A stretch of 64,000 bases of DNA, taken from positions 4,604,501 through 4,668,500 of the forward strand of contig CM067530.1 in NCBI GenBank assembly GCA_034509925.1, in the 5' to 3' direction. Shown piece after piece: positions 25,107 through 34,556 of the stretch (within the stretch, counting starts at the first letter, position 1; every line of letters begins with the position of its first letter). A program made the position numbers and the translations under genes. Below the pieces are notes generated by a model, which did no database searches, was not told where the DNA came from, and worked only from the letters and a program-made list of their open reading frames with translations. Source of the stretch: Hirudinaria manillensis (Eukaryota > Annelida > Clitellata > Hirudinida > Hirudinidae).

Positions 25107-25130
25107 CGGTCAACCGCTCGAGCCGCTCTT
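25107..25130 (-). repeat. Shared 5' junction sequence, copy C
   Basis: Contains CGCTCGAGCCGCTCTT (25115-25130), also found at 33017-33032 and 34470-34485. This copy and the one at 33009-33032 share 24 bases. It includes the palindrome GCTCGAGC and the inverted repeat CGGT..ACCG. AT-rich TTA repeats follow on the plus strand each time. Confidence 0.75.
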
Positions 25131-25301
25131 ATTATTATTATTTTATTTTTTATTATTATTTTATTTATTTTTTATTTATTTTTTTAAATTTATTTTTTAT
25201 TTATTTTTTTAAATTTATTTTTAATTTATTTTATTTTTTTTTCTCGGCCTCACACCCAAAACACAAACAACAATATTCCGACGGCCTCTCCAAAGTTTAG
25301 T

Positions 25302-25332
25302 GTCCGCACTAGGGCCCGAGATCACCCTGGAC
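25302..25332 (-). ncRNA. 3' UTR hairpin of R2-like copy D
   Basis: Outer stem GTCC..GGAC with inner stem AGGG..CCCT around a CCCGAGATCA loop. The loop sequence is identical in copy E although the stems differ. Confidence 0.55.
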
Positions 25333-26845
25333 ATTCGGTCAGAAGGTGAAATCACGATCGAACGCGCCGAGTAACGTCAACTGCCAATGTCACTGAGAAT
25401 TCGCAGTCCGAAAAAGTGCGATTGCCCTCGGAAGTGGGCACCTGTGAGCCCTCCAGATTTTGTAACTGTGACTGAGGACCGAGAGCACAACGTACATTAA
25501 ACTCGTCTTCGAAGCGCCGCATTCTCTCCAGAATCTGTATGATTCTGCACTCATGACTCCTCTCCAGTTGCAAACGCAGGCGCCAACCTTCGGAAGCATT
25601 CTTTGGACACCGGCTGGGGCATTCCTCAACATCCAATCATGAACATCTTTAATGTCGTACTTTGAAACTTTGCTCTCATGACACTTGTCTAAATCATAAT
25701 CATCGGATGTCACGGCAACATCAGTCACTATGTAGAGGTCACCTCTCCAGGCACACAAATCAGGAATTTTGAGTCCTTTTTCTGTGGGAATACGGGGCTC
25801 CATTACTGTAGTATAGCCCCTTTTTCGTAGTTCTCTTTCTAATTCCCTAATGACAGCGTTGTCTTTCATGCCTTGGGCCATCCGTTCTCGGGCATCTCTG
25901 GATCATGTGGCCCAGCGATTCGAAAGTATTGCAGCCCTCCCCGCATCTCCTTGAAGCCAGAGGATTCCATCTCGATGCTCGGAGTCTGCAGTGAAGTGCG
26001 GCCGCTCGGACTTTTATGCATTTGATGTATTGGCCAGATGGAACTCTTGGAACCGCTGCTGAAATCCAATCACTCATTCCAATTCCTCAGGTGAATTATC
26101 TTAATCCATAACCGTCTACAGTTTTGTATAGGCTCTTTGAGGCCGCCACTTTCCAATCCAGTTTTGATTGTTTTGCCTCCGACGTTCCAAATTTCCGGAA
26201 TTCTCTCATGATCAGGGTGTTGTTCCTAAGAACATCCAACAGGAATTCATCTTTACGACCACCTGTCTCAGAGAAGATCTCTGTCAATCTATTTATTCTG
26301 AGCCGGGGAACCCATTGTTTAAGTGGAAGTATTCCCAGACCACCGGATTTGACGGGAGCATGGTAAAATGGCTTTGGGACATCCTTTGGAAGATGAAGCC
26401 AATGTCTTGTTGCTTTCCTAATCGCGGTATCTGAGGAACTCAGAGAACCGAGGTTGACCTCGCCAAAGGTAAGTTTGTGAACGAGGCTTGGTATCAGATG
26501 GACTTTTAGAATATATAGGCGTTGGCACGGCTTAATTGGTGCTTTCCAGATGGAGTTGAGAGACTTGAATTTCATAACCGATCGACACTGGCTGCTTTCG
26601 AACTCCAATCTGAATCCCCAGGTATTTGTAAGTCTGTGAGACGTCTATTGCTTTAATATCCTGTGATTGAAATTTAATGTAGGGTGTAGGATTGACTATC
26701 CAGCGTTTTTCCTTGCAATGAGTTTCCGTACGGAGTGTGGCGCACTTGTTTGGATTGATTTTAAGTCTTGCGCTGCCCATTGCAGTTTCAAGTTGCTCCA
26801 TCAACTTCTTCATTCCGATGTCAGTTGTTGACATCATTACCAGAT

Positions 26846-27020
26846 TGTTATAACTTCAGAATATCGAGATCAACACGGTTTATTAGGATCAACGCAATAC
26901 GACACAACTCGACACAACACGACACAGTACGATACGAACACGAGCGGAATTAAAACGGAAAACAAGCGTGCCTCATCGCACGAGGTGCACAAAACCAAAG
27001 ATACGTATAATCCCACAACA
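26846..27020 (-). repeat. 3' LTR of the intact Gypsy element
   Basis: 175 bp, TG..CA ends, flanked on the outside by the target duplication CAGAT (26841-26845). Inside it is bordered by the polypurine tract. By eye it is identical along its length to the other LTR at 31327-31501. Confidence 0.9.
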
Positions 27021-27034
27021 CCTCCCCCCCCTAA
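27021..27034 (-). promoter_or_regulatory. Polypurine tract next to the 3' LTR
   Basis: On the minus strand a run of G and A (AGGGGGGGGAGG type) lies directly before the 3' LTR. It is where plus-strand DNA synthesis would begin. The gag-pol stop codon TAG overlaps its start. Confidence 0.75.
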
Positions 27035-30000
27035 ACGATTAGGTATTTCTTCCTCTGGGGGTCCATCTCCAGCCTTCTTGGAGGTCGGCGGTTCCTTGCG
27101 GATCTTTTCTTTGGTGTCCGTGGTTGCACTGGTGGAATGACAGGCTCTACTTCGCACTCTGGAATTTCCTGTAGTTCCGGCGTGTGCGTGTTTTCTGCGG
27201 TTGTCTGGGACGTCCCACTTAGTGGCAGGAATGGCAAGTCAAATGCCTCACACATCACCTTCAGTGAATCATCCTGCGCACGCTTCCTGAGCTGGTTCGC
27301 GTGGCGATGGAGCATTTTGCCGCTTGCCTCCACTAGGTAGACTTGACGTCCCTGTCTGCGCCTGATCCACCCCTGTATCCACTTCGGGTGACTTGGATCC
27401 TTGTAGTCTCTTACGAAGACTGCGTCTCCCTCGGCAAACTCTCTCATTCGCCTGTGGATAGGTTTCCTTTCTTCCATCTCCTGATCCGCTCTTGGGAGAT
27501 GTTTTACTGGGCTTTTGAGTTGGAGGTCACTCAGGGGAGTTCTCAAAAGTCTCCCTAGGAGTTTCTCTGCCGGCGTCTTCAAATCCGTCAAAGACGTGCA
27601 TGGCGTTGTCCGGTAAGTCAGCAGAAATTTCTGGAGCGCATCCTCCATCACCTCCTCCCCCTGCAGCTTTTGTAGTGTACGCTTGAATGTGTCCACAAAA
27701 CGCTCAGCTTGTCCATTGCAGTGAGGTTGGTAGGGCGGTGACTTGACGTGTTGCATTCCATTCCTCTGACAGAACTCTTGGAACTCCTTGGACGTGAACT
27801 GAGTCCCATTGTCCGAAACTATCACTTTTGGGTATCCCTGCTGCGCAAAAATCCTACCCAGTTCTCTGATTGTGGCAATGGATGTTGAAGTCCTCATCTT
27901 AATAACTTCAGGCCACTTGGAGAAGGCGTCCACCACGATTAAGAACATCACTCCTTCAATCGGGCCGGCAAAATCAATGTGGACCCTCTCCCAGGCACAA
28001 TCCGGTTTCGGCCATGGCGTCAGTTCGTTCCTGACAGGCATCTTTGCAGCCAACTGGCATGAACTGCAAAGTCTTACTCTGTCTTCGATGTCCCTGTCGA
28101 TTCCTTGCCAGTAAACGTGCAGTCGAGCTAGCATTTTCATTCTACTTGTCCCAGGATGTCCCTCGTGCAGCATCTTCAAAATTCGGCCTTGCAGGGCTGA
28201 TGGGATCACGGCTCGTGTTCCCATGAAGAGTGCACCTTCATGGACTGACAAGTCTTTAGAACGGCTGTGGAAGGCGTGCAGAGTCGATCCAGCCCGGAAA
28301 CTAGGCCATCTACCCGTTCTTACACTTTCAACAACCAACTTTAGCTCGGAATCTTCTTCAGTCATCCTCTGAATATCCTCCTTTGTGACTGGCAAGTTTC
28401 GAATGACATCACTCTGAACTGCCTTGACATCCCTTTCGATCTTCGCAATGACGATGTCTTCATCTTCTGGCAGCTTCTTCGTAGCGATGAGACGGGACAG
28501 CGCATCGGCTTGACCAAAGTGAGTGGATCGCCTATACTCGATGACAAAATCATACGCAAGCAAGACGAGTTCCCATCGTTGGAGCCGATTTGCTGAATGA
28601 GCTGATATACCAACCTTGGATCCGAAGATCGACAACAGTGGCTTATGATCAGTCAGCAACAGAAAGCTTCTGCCGTATATGTAGCGATGAAATTTCCTTA
28701 CCGCAAATACTAAGGCCAGAGCTTCTTTCTCGATCTGTCCGTAGTTCTTCTCTGCCTTGGTGAGAGATCTACTGGCGTGTGCGATCGCCTTCTCCGTGCC
28801 GTTCGGGAAGCGATGAGAGATGACAGCTCCCACTCCATAGTCACACGCGTCCGCAGCAACGACGATGTCCAGTGCAGGGTCGAAGTGCGTCAACAACAGA
28901 TCAGACTGCAACACTACCTTGAGCTTGTCCAGCACTCTTTGGTGTTCAGCAGTCCACAAGAATTTGTCTTCTCTTTCCAGATCGTCCAGGAGGCCTCTCA
29001 TTGAACGCATATCTGGCACAAAAGACGAGTAGTAACTTATCATACCTAAGAACGATTTCAGCTGCTTTTGATCCTTAGGCGCTGGCATTCCGACAATTGC
29101 TTGTATTTTCTCGGGATCTGGTCGACGGCCATCTTTTGAAACCACGTGTCCCAAGAAGTTGATTTCAGGTTTTGCGAAGGAGCACTTCTCCATTCTGACG
29201 CGGAAACCATAATCTGCAATTCTTTCAAACAAAGCCTGGACGTTATTGTTGTGCTCTAGAATTGTTGATCCTGTCACGATGACATCATCTAGATATGCCG
29301 CACAGCCATTAAGTCCTGTGATCATTCGATCCATGGCTTCTTGGAAAATGCCAGGTGCGCATTTGACTCCGAAGGGTAACCGCTGGTACTGGAACAGGCC
29401 CTTGTGTGTATTTATCGTCACCAGTTCCTTCGAGTCATCTTCGACTTCCATCTGCAAGTATGCGTCTGCGAAGTCGATCTGGGTAAACCATGCGCCTTGG
29501 TTTAGACGAGCGAAGATTTCGTCGGGTGTTGGCAGAGGGTGACGGTGCATCTCGAGTGCTTCGTTTAATCCTGTCTTGAAATCAGCACAGATACGGACTG
29601 ATCCGTTCTTCTTGGCCACTACAACAATCGGGGCAGCCCAATTGCTATAATCCACTTTCTTCAAGACTCCTTGTTGCACTAGACGCTCCAGCTCTGTGTT
29701 GACTGCTTCCTCCCGGGCGAACGGAATCTTCCTCTGTCGGCAAAAGGTCGGACGAACTCCCTGCCTCACAATCAACTGTGCTCGAGTCTTGCATTTGCCC
29801 AACTCCTCTTCGAAAACATCTGGGAACCTTTCAGCCAAACTCTTGGCAAGTTGTCTCCCTTCTTCTTCTGGCTTCTGCTCAATTTTGCAGCAGATGGCGT
29901 TGAAGGCTTTCTGTAGAGGTGGCAGCTGATTCATCCACTCGATGCCCAACAATTGATCAACGTTTTCAGCCACATAGCAGCGACCGTGGCCTGAAAATCC

Positions 30001-31311
30001 TCCGCAGGTGAACTTAACATCAAATTGACCCAGGACCTCAATCGGCGTTCCATTTGCAGCTCCCAGTGAAGTCGTCGTTCCTTCCAGAGATGGCGAACCT
30101 ATCTGCTCCCATGCGTCTCTGCTTATGACTGTGACGTCTGCACCAGAGTCCAGCTGCATTCTGACCTTGGTTTCTCCGAAGCTAACTTCGGCGTACCTTC
30201 GGTTGGTCCTGACATCTGTGTTAATTTTTCTGACTCGCCCCTTGAATTTCGATTCCTTTCTGTGGCAGTCCTTCTGTGGGCAATCCTTCTTGAAATGTGA
30301 CAAGGATCCACAGATGAAGCAGGCACCCTTGGACGATTCTCGAGGATTTTCTTTGCTAGGGAAAATGTGTCGAGTCTTCTTCCTCTGGTGGCCTCTTTGA
30401 ACTGCATTCACAGCCTGTGTACCGTCTACCATGTCGGCGTCTTTCCTCAGACTGACAATGTTATCACACTCGTTTACCATGTCTTGTAGAGTGCATCCTT
30501 CCTGCTTCTCCAGCTTGGACAGCATTCTAGTTCTGATGTCGGCATACTTTGATCCAGTTAACGCAGTTATGTAGATCAGGCATTTGAAATTTTCCACTGT
30601 CAGAGTGTCGATCCGAGCCAGCGTCACCATTCTATTTATCATCGTACCCAGTTTGCGGAACGTCATGGTGCCGATGCTCAATCGCATGGCGTCGAATCTC
30701 CTCTTGAAAACTGAAACTTTGTCACCGAAAATGTCTTCCAAAGTTTCCTTCGTTTGCTCGTAGGACAAATCACTTGGAGACAGTGGCATGATGTGATCTG
30801 TAAAACTGTGGTATGCCTCTTCATTCAGCTTCGACACGAGTGCGCCTGTCTTGTCTGCATCCGACAACTGCATTGCGTGATTTCCTAGAACTGCTTCAAA
30901 CCGTCCCATCCACTTGGAAAAGGGTGTCCCAGACTCAGGATCATAACTAAACTGCGTTATCTGTCTCATGAGCTCCGGGAGTAGATCTGATTTTCTTTCT
31001 GTCTCTGTGGCTTCTTTACACTGAGGTTTCAGGGACTGGAGCAATTGCAACAATGCCTCTTCCCTTCGACGGTTCTCCTCGTCTCGGCGAAGATCATTCT
31101 CACGGCGGCGTGTTTCTTCTTCGCGACGGCGAGTTTCCTCCTCCTCACGACGGCGAATTTCTTCATCGCGACGGCGAATTTCTTCCTCCTCACGACGACG
31201 AATTTCTTCCTCGCGACGGCGAGTCTCTTCTTCGCGACGTTCATCGTCGCGTCGTCGATTTTCTTCCATGAACATCGTCATCATGGTCAAAAATTTATCC
31301 TCAGTAGCCAT
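27031..31311 (-). CDS. Gypsy gag-pol polyprotein
   Basis: One uninterrupted frame of 1426 codons from ATG 31311, only 15 nt inside the 5' LTR, to TAG 27031. Domains in order: an N-terminal Arg/Glu coiled-coil repeat (about residues 20-95); a gag core; a CCHC zinc knuckle (CFICGSLSHFKKDC, near 30290-30330); an aspartic protease (LDSGADVTVIS, near 30145); reverse transcriptase with FADAYLQMEV and YLDDVIV (near 29290); RNase H (ADACDYGVGAVISH, DHKPLL); and an integrase with an HHCC finger, the first Asp in IDFAG (27970), VSDNGTQF (27810) and the Glu in GQAERF. All catalytic residues that I can place are present. Gag and pol are fused in one frame without a frameshift or stop between them. Confidence 0.92.
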   Translation of the reverse strand: MATEDKFLTMMTMFMEENRRRDDERREEETRRREEEIRRREEEEIRRRDEEIRRREEEETRRREEETRRRENDLRRDEENRRREEALLQLLQSLKPQCKEATETERKSDLLPELMRQITQFSYDPESGTPFSKWMGRFEAVLGNHAMQLSDADKTGALVSKLNEEAYHSFTDHIMPLSPSDLSYEQTKETLEDIFGDKVSVFKRRFDAMRLSIGTMTFRKLGTMINRMVTLARIDTLTVENFKCLIYITALTGSKYADIRTRMLSKLEKQEGCTLQDMVNECDNIVSLRKDADMVDGTQAVNAVQRGHQRKKTRHIFPSKENPRESSKGACFICGSLSHFKKDCPQKDCHRKESKFKGRVRKINTDVRTNRRYAEVSFGETKVRMQLDSGADVTVISRDAWEQIGSPSLEGTTTSLGAANGTPIEVLGQFDVKFTCGGFSGHGRCYVAENVDQLLGIEWMNQLPPLQKAFNAICCKIEQKPEEEGRQLAKSLAERFPDVFEEELGKCKTRAQLIVRQGVRPTFCRQRKIPFAREEAVNTELERLVQQGVLKKVDYSNWAAPIVVVAKKNGSVRICADFKTGLNEALEMHRHPLPTPDEIFARLNQGAWFTQIDFADAYLQMEVEDDSKELVTINTHKGLFQYQRLPFGVKCAPGIFQEAMDRMITGLNGCAAYLDDVIVTGSTILEHNNNVQALFERIADYGFRVRMEKCSFAKPEINFLGHVVSKDGRRPDPEKIQAIVGMPAPKDQKQLKSFLGMISYYSSFVPDMRSMRGLLDDLEREDKFLWTAEHQRVLDKLKVVLQSDLLLTHFDPALDIVVAADACDYGVGAVISHRFPNGTEKAIAHASRSLTKAEKNYGQIEKEALALVFAVRKFHRYIYGRSFLLLTDHKPLLSIFGSKVGISAHSANRLQRWELVLLAYDFVIEYRRSTHFGQADALSRLIATKKLPEDEDIVIAKIERDVKAVQSDVIRNLPVTKEDIQRMTEEDSELKLVVESVRTGRWPSFRAGSTLHAFHSRSKDLSVHEGALFMGTRAVIPSALQGRILKMLHEGHPGTSRMKMLARLHVYWQGIDRDIEDRVRLCSSCQLAAKMPVRNELTPWPKPDCAWERVHIDFAGPIEGVMFLIVVDAFSKWPEVIKMRTSTSIATIRELGRIFAQQGYPKVIVSDNGTQFTSKEFQEFCQRNGMQHVKSPPYQPHCNGQAERFVDTFKRTLQKLQGEEVMEDALQKFLLTYRTTPCTSLTDLKTPAEKLLGRLLRTPLSDLQLKSPVKHLPRADQEMEERKPIHRRMREFAEGDAVFVRDYKDPSHPKWIQGWIRRRQGRQVYLVEASGKMLHRHANQLRKRAQDDSLKVMCEAFDLPFLPLSGTSQTTAENTHTPELQEIPECEVEPVIPPVQPRTPKKRSARNRRPPRRLEMDPQRKKYLIV
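31100..31260 (-). repeat. Arg/Glu-coding tandem repeat in gag
   Basis: Degenerate repeat of units such as CGACGGCGAATTTCTTC (plus strand) that translates on the minus strand as RRREEE-type repeats. It encodes the charged coiled coil at the gag N-terminus. A shorter version is present in the copy at 61.0 kb. Confidence 0.7.
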
Positions 31312-31326
31312 CCTCGTCGCCAAATA

Positions 31327-31501
31327 TGTTATAACTTCAGAATATCGAGATCAACACGGTTTATTAGGATCAACGCAATACGACACAACTCGACACAACA
31401 CGACACAGTACGATACGAACACGAGCGGAATTAAAACGGAAAACAAGCGTGCCTCATCGCACGAGGTGCACAAAACCAAAGATACGTATAATCCCACAAC
31501 A
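31327..31501 (-). repeat. 5' LTR of the intact Gypsy element
   Basis: 175 bp, TG..CA ends, followed outside by CAGAT (31502-31506). On the minus strand it contains AATAAA (in CCTAATAAACCG), a likely poly-A signal. The sequence just inside, TATTTGGCGACGAGG, is the likely primer-binding region and is also present next to the LTR at 60.9 kb. Confidence 0.9.
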
Positions 31502-33008
31502 CAGATCATCAGCGAATGCAATATAATTGCATCTGATCGCTGAATTTCTGCCAGCCGTGACACCAATTGATTGGTCCAGTTCGCTGGTTATCATATCCAT
31601 GACCGCGTTGAATAAGTGGGGGGACATCGGGTCTCCTTGACGAACTCCTCTTTTCACCTGTACCCTTCTACTAAGTACTCCCTCGGCTTTAAAGTGAACC
31701 TCACTTTCTTTTACAGCTCCGCCAGGTAGTTTAAGAGGAGAGGTGGAGTGCCGAGTCTGGCAGCAGCCCTGAGGATAGATTTATGGGATACTGAGTCGAA
31801 AGTGGTGACGTCGACAAATGTCAGGTTAAGTTTTTGGATCCGCTCTTTCTTTTTTTGAATTATTGATTTGATGAGAAAGAGATTTTGTGCAATGCCATCC
31901 CCCGGACAGAAAGCTTTTTGTCTCGATGACAGGGGCCAATTCCCCAACATTCTACTCCCAAGGATGCGATGGAAGAGACGCGCCATAATCGGACCAATAG
32001 TGATAGGTCGATAATCGCTCGGAGTCGAGGCCTCTTTAATCTTCGGAATGAATGTGACGATTCCCGATTTGAATGGTGCGGGAGGTAATCCTGTTAGCAA
32101 CCAGAGAGACATGTGAACAGCGAGATCGTCATAACTGAATTTGGCAAGATGCCTTTTTCGAATGCCATCCTGTCCAGGGCTGCTGTCCTTTAGTCCCCGG
32201 AATGCAATCTCTACATCCCATTTAGTGATCGGATCTTGCATTTCTGTTGCGATGTCTCTGATCGTCACCAGAGGCCTGTCATTCTCCACCGATGTCTCCC
32301 CAAAGATCTCGCTCCAATAGTCCGCCAACCCCGCAGGGAAAGCGCCTGCCTGGACTTCATATTCTCCTTTCAAAACCGAGTGCGCTGCAGATGTTGGACT
32401 TTTTCGGAAAAGTTTTTGCAGACTAGCATAGCACTTCTGTCGCTCTAACTTTTTTTGTTCCTTCTTTGACACCCTGATTTTTGTTTTCCGGAAAGTCCTG
32501 CATTGGTTTTCTGATTTGCTTTGGACATGATCGTTGTTTCTATGCGCCCTCTCAGCACGATCGGCAGGTTGTTTGGGCTCACTGCTATTGATCTTCTGTG
32601 GAATTTGAATGGAGATCCACTTTTCATATTCCTTAGTAATCAGTGAGATTCTCTCTGTTCTCGGGAGCTTCTCGTTTATGAGGTTGGAGAACTCTTCACC
32701 ATCTAGTTGGATCATTTGGTATCTTTCAATCACAAACTGTTTCAACTTTAACTGATTGTCTATAGCGGTTGAGCTACTGACTATTTCCTCGTGCTCCTCA
32801 TTCGTAGGCGGCATTCCTAAAATCTGGTTTTCAGTCTGTCTCAAGGCCACAGAATCCTGAAAGGCATTGCTTAGAAGGCTCTTGTAACCAGGCTTGTTTC
32901 TGATTCTCTTTATGCGCCTAACACTCACATCCAGGAAGTGTCTGGAAAGGGCGATATTGATTCTTTTCCTTTCTTGGTCATTAAGTCCAGCTTCAGCTCT
33001 CGACATAT

Positions 33009-33032
33009 CGGTCAACCGCTCGAGCCGCTCTT
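33009..33032 (-). repeat. Shared 5' junction sequence, copy D
   Basis: Same 24 bases as at 25107-25130; it lies between the tail of copy E and the coding start of copy D. Confidence 0.75.
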
Positions 33033-33124
33033 GTTATTATTATTTTTTTTTTTTTTATTTTCTCGGCCAAAAAAAATCATCCAACAGCAAACGCGATCAT
33101 CAAACACCTCAACTAACATCCACT

Positions 33125-33156
33125 GTCCCCCTCCGGGCCCGAGATCACCCCGGGAC
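33125..33156 (-). ncRNA. 3' UTR hairpin of R2-like copy E
   Basis: Outer stem GTCCC..GGGAC, inner CCGGG..CCCGG type stem, with the same CCCGAGATCA segment as copy D. The outer stem is one pair longer than in D, and both sides changed. Confidence 0.55.
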
Positions 33157-34469
33157 ATATTGCAACCGCATTCCCCAGCGCCAACAACACCGCGCTATAA
33201 ACAAGCGACATCAACCATAATCAATCACTATAGTCCAATTCGCCGGCGCCAACGTTTATGAGTTCTGCGCTTATGGAATTTCCACATAAGGTAGGTGTCC
33301 AGCAAAACCGATGTTGCCAGGTACATCATGCCGTTTCTGGACAGACCGATGCCCCGCCATGACGAGTAAGATCTGGAGGATATCACTCCTCTGAGGTTGC
33401 ATACAAAGGCGGTTACTATGATCTTCGGAGAGAGAGCACCCCCAGGGTTATTGTTAGACATCCAGATGTGGATGTCTTTGGAGTTATATTTTCCTGTCTT
33501 GGATGAGTGGACCTCGTCCAGTGAGGCAGTATCAGAGACAATGGTGACGTCGCATACGATTGAATCGTCCTTACTCCATGCAACTAGATCAGGGACTCTG
33601 ATGCCTTCCTCAACTCGTATCCTCGGCTCGATTTTGGTGAAGTACCCTTTCTCGACCAACTTCGTTTCCAGCCGATGGACGAGGTTGTTGTGCCTCTCTC
33701 GTCTTGATACATCCATTCCTGGACAAACCTGGAAAATGTGATCCAGGCTCTCGTTGACTCTGCAACCGGCGTCACACTTGGTGTTTACCTCTGGATGATA
33801 TCTGGAAACCCGGAGATTGCATGGGAGGACGCCTGCTCTGACCTTTAAGCACTTTAAGTAGTCACTCGGGAACAATCTTGAACGCCCATCCGCGATCCAT
33901 TCACTGATACCGACACCCTGGAAAAAGGACTGGAGTCCAAATCCGTCTACCGAGCTGTAAAGGCTCTCGAGAGTCTCTTCCTTAAGTCGTTTTTTTGGCT
34001 GACGACTCCGAATTTAATTGCCCGAACTTCCTGTGTTCTCCAAGGACGATGCTGTTGTCCTTTAGAGTGTCGAGCAAGAATTCGTCTTCATTGCTTTTCG
34101 AGCGAGCCATCATAGATCTCATTCTGCTGGTTCTGATGAGTGGAACCCACTTTCTGAGCCGCAGTAGTCCCAATCCACCAAACTTCAGCCCCGCATGGAA
34201 GAAGGCGGTCGGCGTGTCTTTTGGGAGGCGCAGCCATTGCCTGACGGCGGATCTTACTTTCGTGTCTGCAGCCTTTAGAGATTTCAAAGAGATTCTATTG
34301 AAGGTAAGATAGTGCACGAGGCTTGGAATAAGGTTCGATCTTAGGGTGTAGAGTTTTTGATTTGGCTTTAAAGGAGCTCTAGATATTGCATGCAAGGATT
34401 TATGCATTCTGTCGCCTAGTGACGCGTATTTCATTTTTGGGCCAATGTCAATTCCAAGATATCGGATAT

Positions 34470-34483
34470 CGCTCGAGCCGCTC

Positions 34484-34485
<2 letters not shown>
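34470..34485 (-). repeat. Shared 5' junction sequence, copy E
   Basis: CGCTCGAGCCGCTCTT, the 16-nt core of the sequence at 25107 and 33009, here joined to a different internal position of the element. Confidence 0.75.
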
Positions 34486-34530
<45 letters not shown>

Positions 34531-34556
34531 GTATTATTATATTATTATTGTATTAT
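34486..34556. repeat. TTA trinucleotide microsatellite
   Basis: GTTATTATTATT.. repeated almost without interruption, then slightly degenerate. It borders the 5' junction of R2-like copy E and may be the target of the array or the tail of a lost upstream copy. Confidence 0.8.

Larger units (their letters stand above)
21204..25130 (-). mobile_element. R2-like non-LTR retrotransposon copy C, near full length
   Basis: The most complete R2-like copy. The 5' end is taken as the 16-nt junction sequence at 25115-25130. It has a 5' UTR of about 285 nt, a coding region at 24844-21426, a 3' UTR with hairpin at 21343-21365 (GGTCTG..CAGACC around GGGAAATCCC), and an A/T-rich tail with AAT repeats at 21204-21265. 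The flank upstream is the tail of copy D; the flank downstream is copy J. Confidence 0.8.
26846..31501 (-). mobile_element. Intact Ty3/Gypsy LTR retrotransposon inside R2-like copy D
   Basis: A complete 4656-bp element: LTRs of 175 bp at both ends (matching by eye), one uninterrupted gag-pol frame, a polypurine tract, and 5-bp target duplications CAGAT at 26841-26845 and 31502-31506. It is inserted in the FADDL codons of R2-like copy D. Matching LTRs and an open frame mean a very young, possibly still active insertion. Decayed relatives are at 47.6-49.5 kb and 60.9-62.6 kb. Confidence 0.93.
25131..33032 (-). mobile_element. R2-like non-LTR retrotransposon copy D (split by an intact Gypsy element)
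   Basis: The 5' end is the shared junction at 33009-33032, followed at once by coding sequence at 33007 (MSRAEAGLNDQERKRIN), so the zinc finger and Myb region are absent. The RT part runs 33015-31507 and stops in the FADDL motif, where the Gypsy element (26846-31501) sits; it resumes at 26845 (LMMSTTDIGMKKL) and runs to about 25390 with the endonuclease (CGEGCNTFESLGHMIQRC, KIPDLCAWRGDLYIVTDV). Motif A reads FVDVTTFDSVSH, one residue short of the other copies. A few frameshifts are present. The 3' UTR has the hairpin at 25302-25332 and a long A/T-rich tail at 25131-25245. Confidence 0.82.
33033..34485 (-). mobile_element. R2-like copy E, strongly 5' truncated
   Basis: Immediately after the 16-nt junction (34470-34485) the frame enters the late RT/linker region (YLGIDIGPKMKYASLGDRM) and continues through the endonuclease: CDAGCRVNESLDHIFQVC, RVPDLVAWSKDDSIVCDVTIVSD, ending KRWRRRIGL at 33228. 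One frameshift or stop gap lies near 33880-33980. The 3' UTR has the hairpin at 33125-33156 and a short A-rich/AAT tail at 33033-33064, then copy D begins. Confidence 0.8.

Noticed and set aside
29246-29542. Plus-strand 98-aa frame
   Set aside because: Antisense to the Gypsy reverse transcriptase; no independent support.
14140-34556. CRISPR-like or bacterial repeat array
   Set aside because: The repeated junctions are spaced by kilobases of retrotransposon and the genome is clearly animal.
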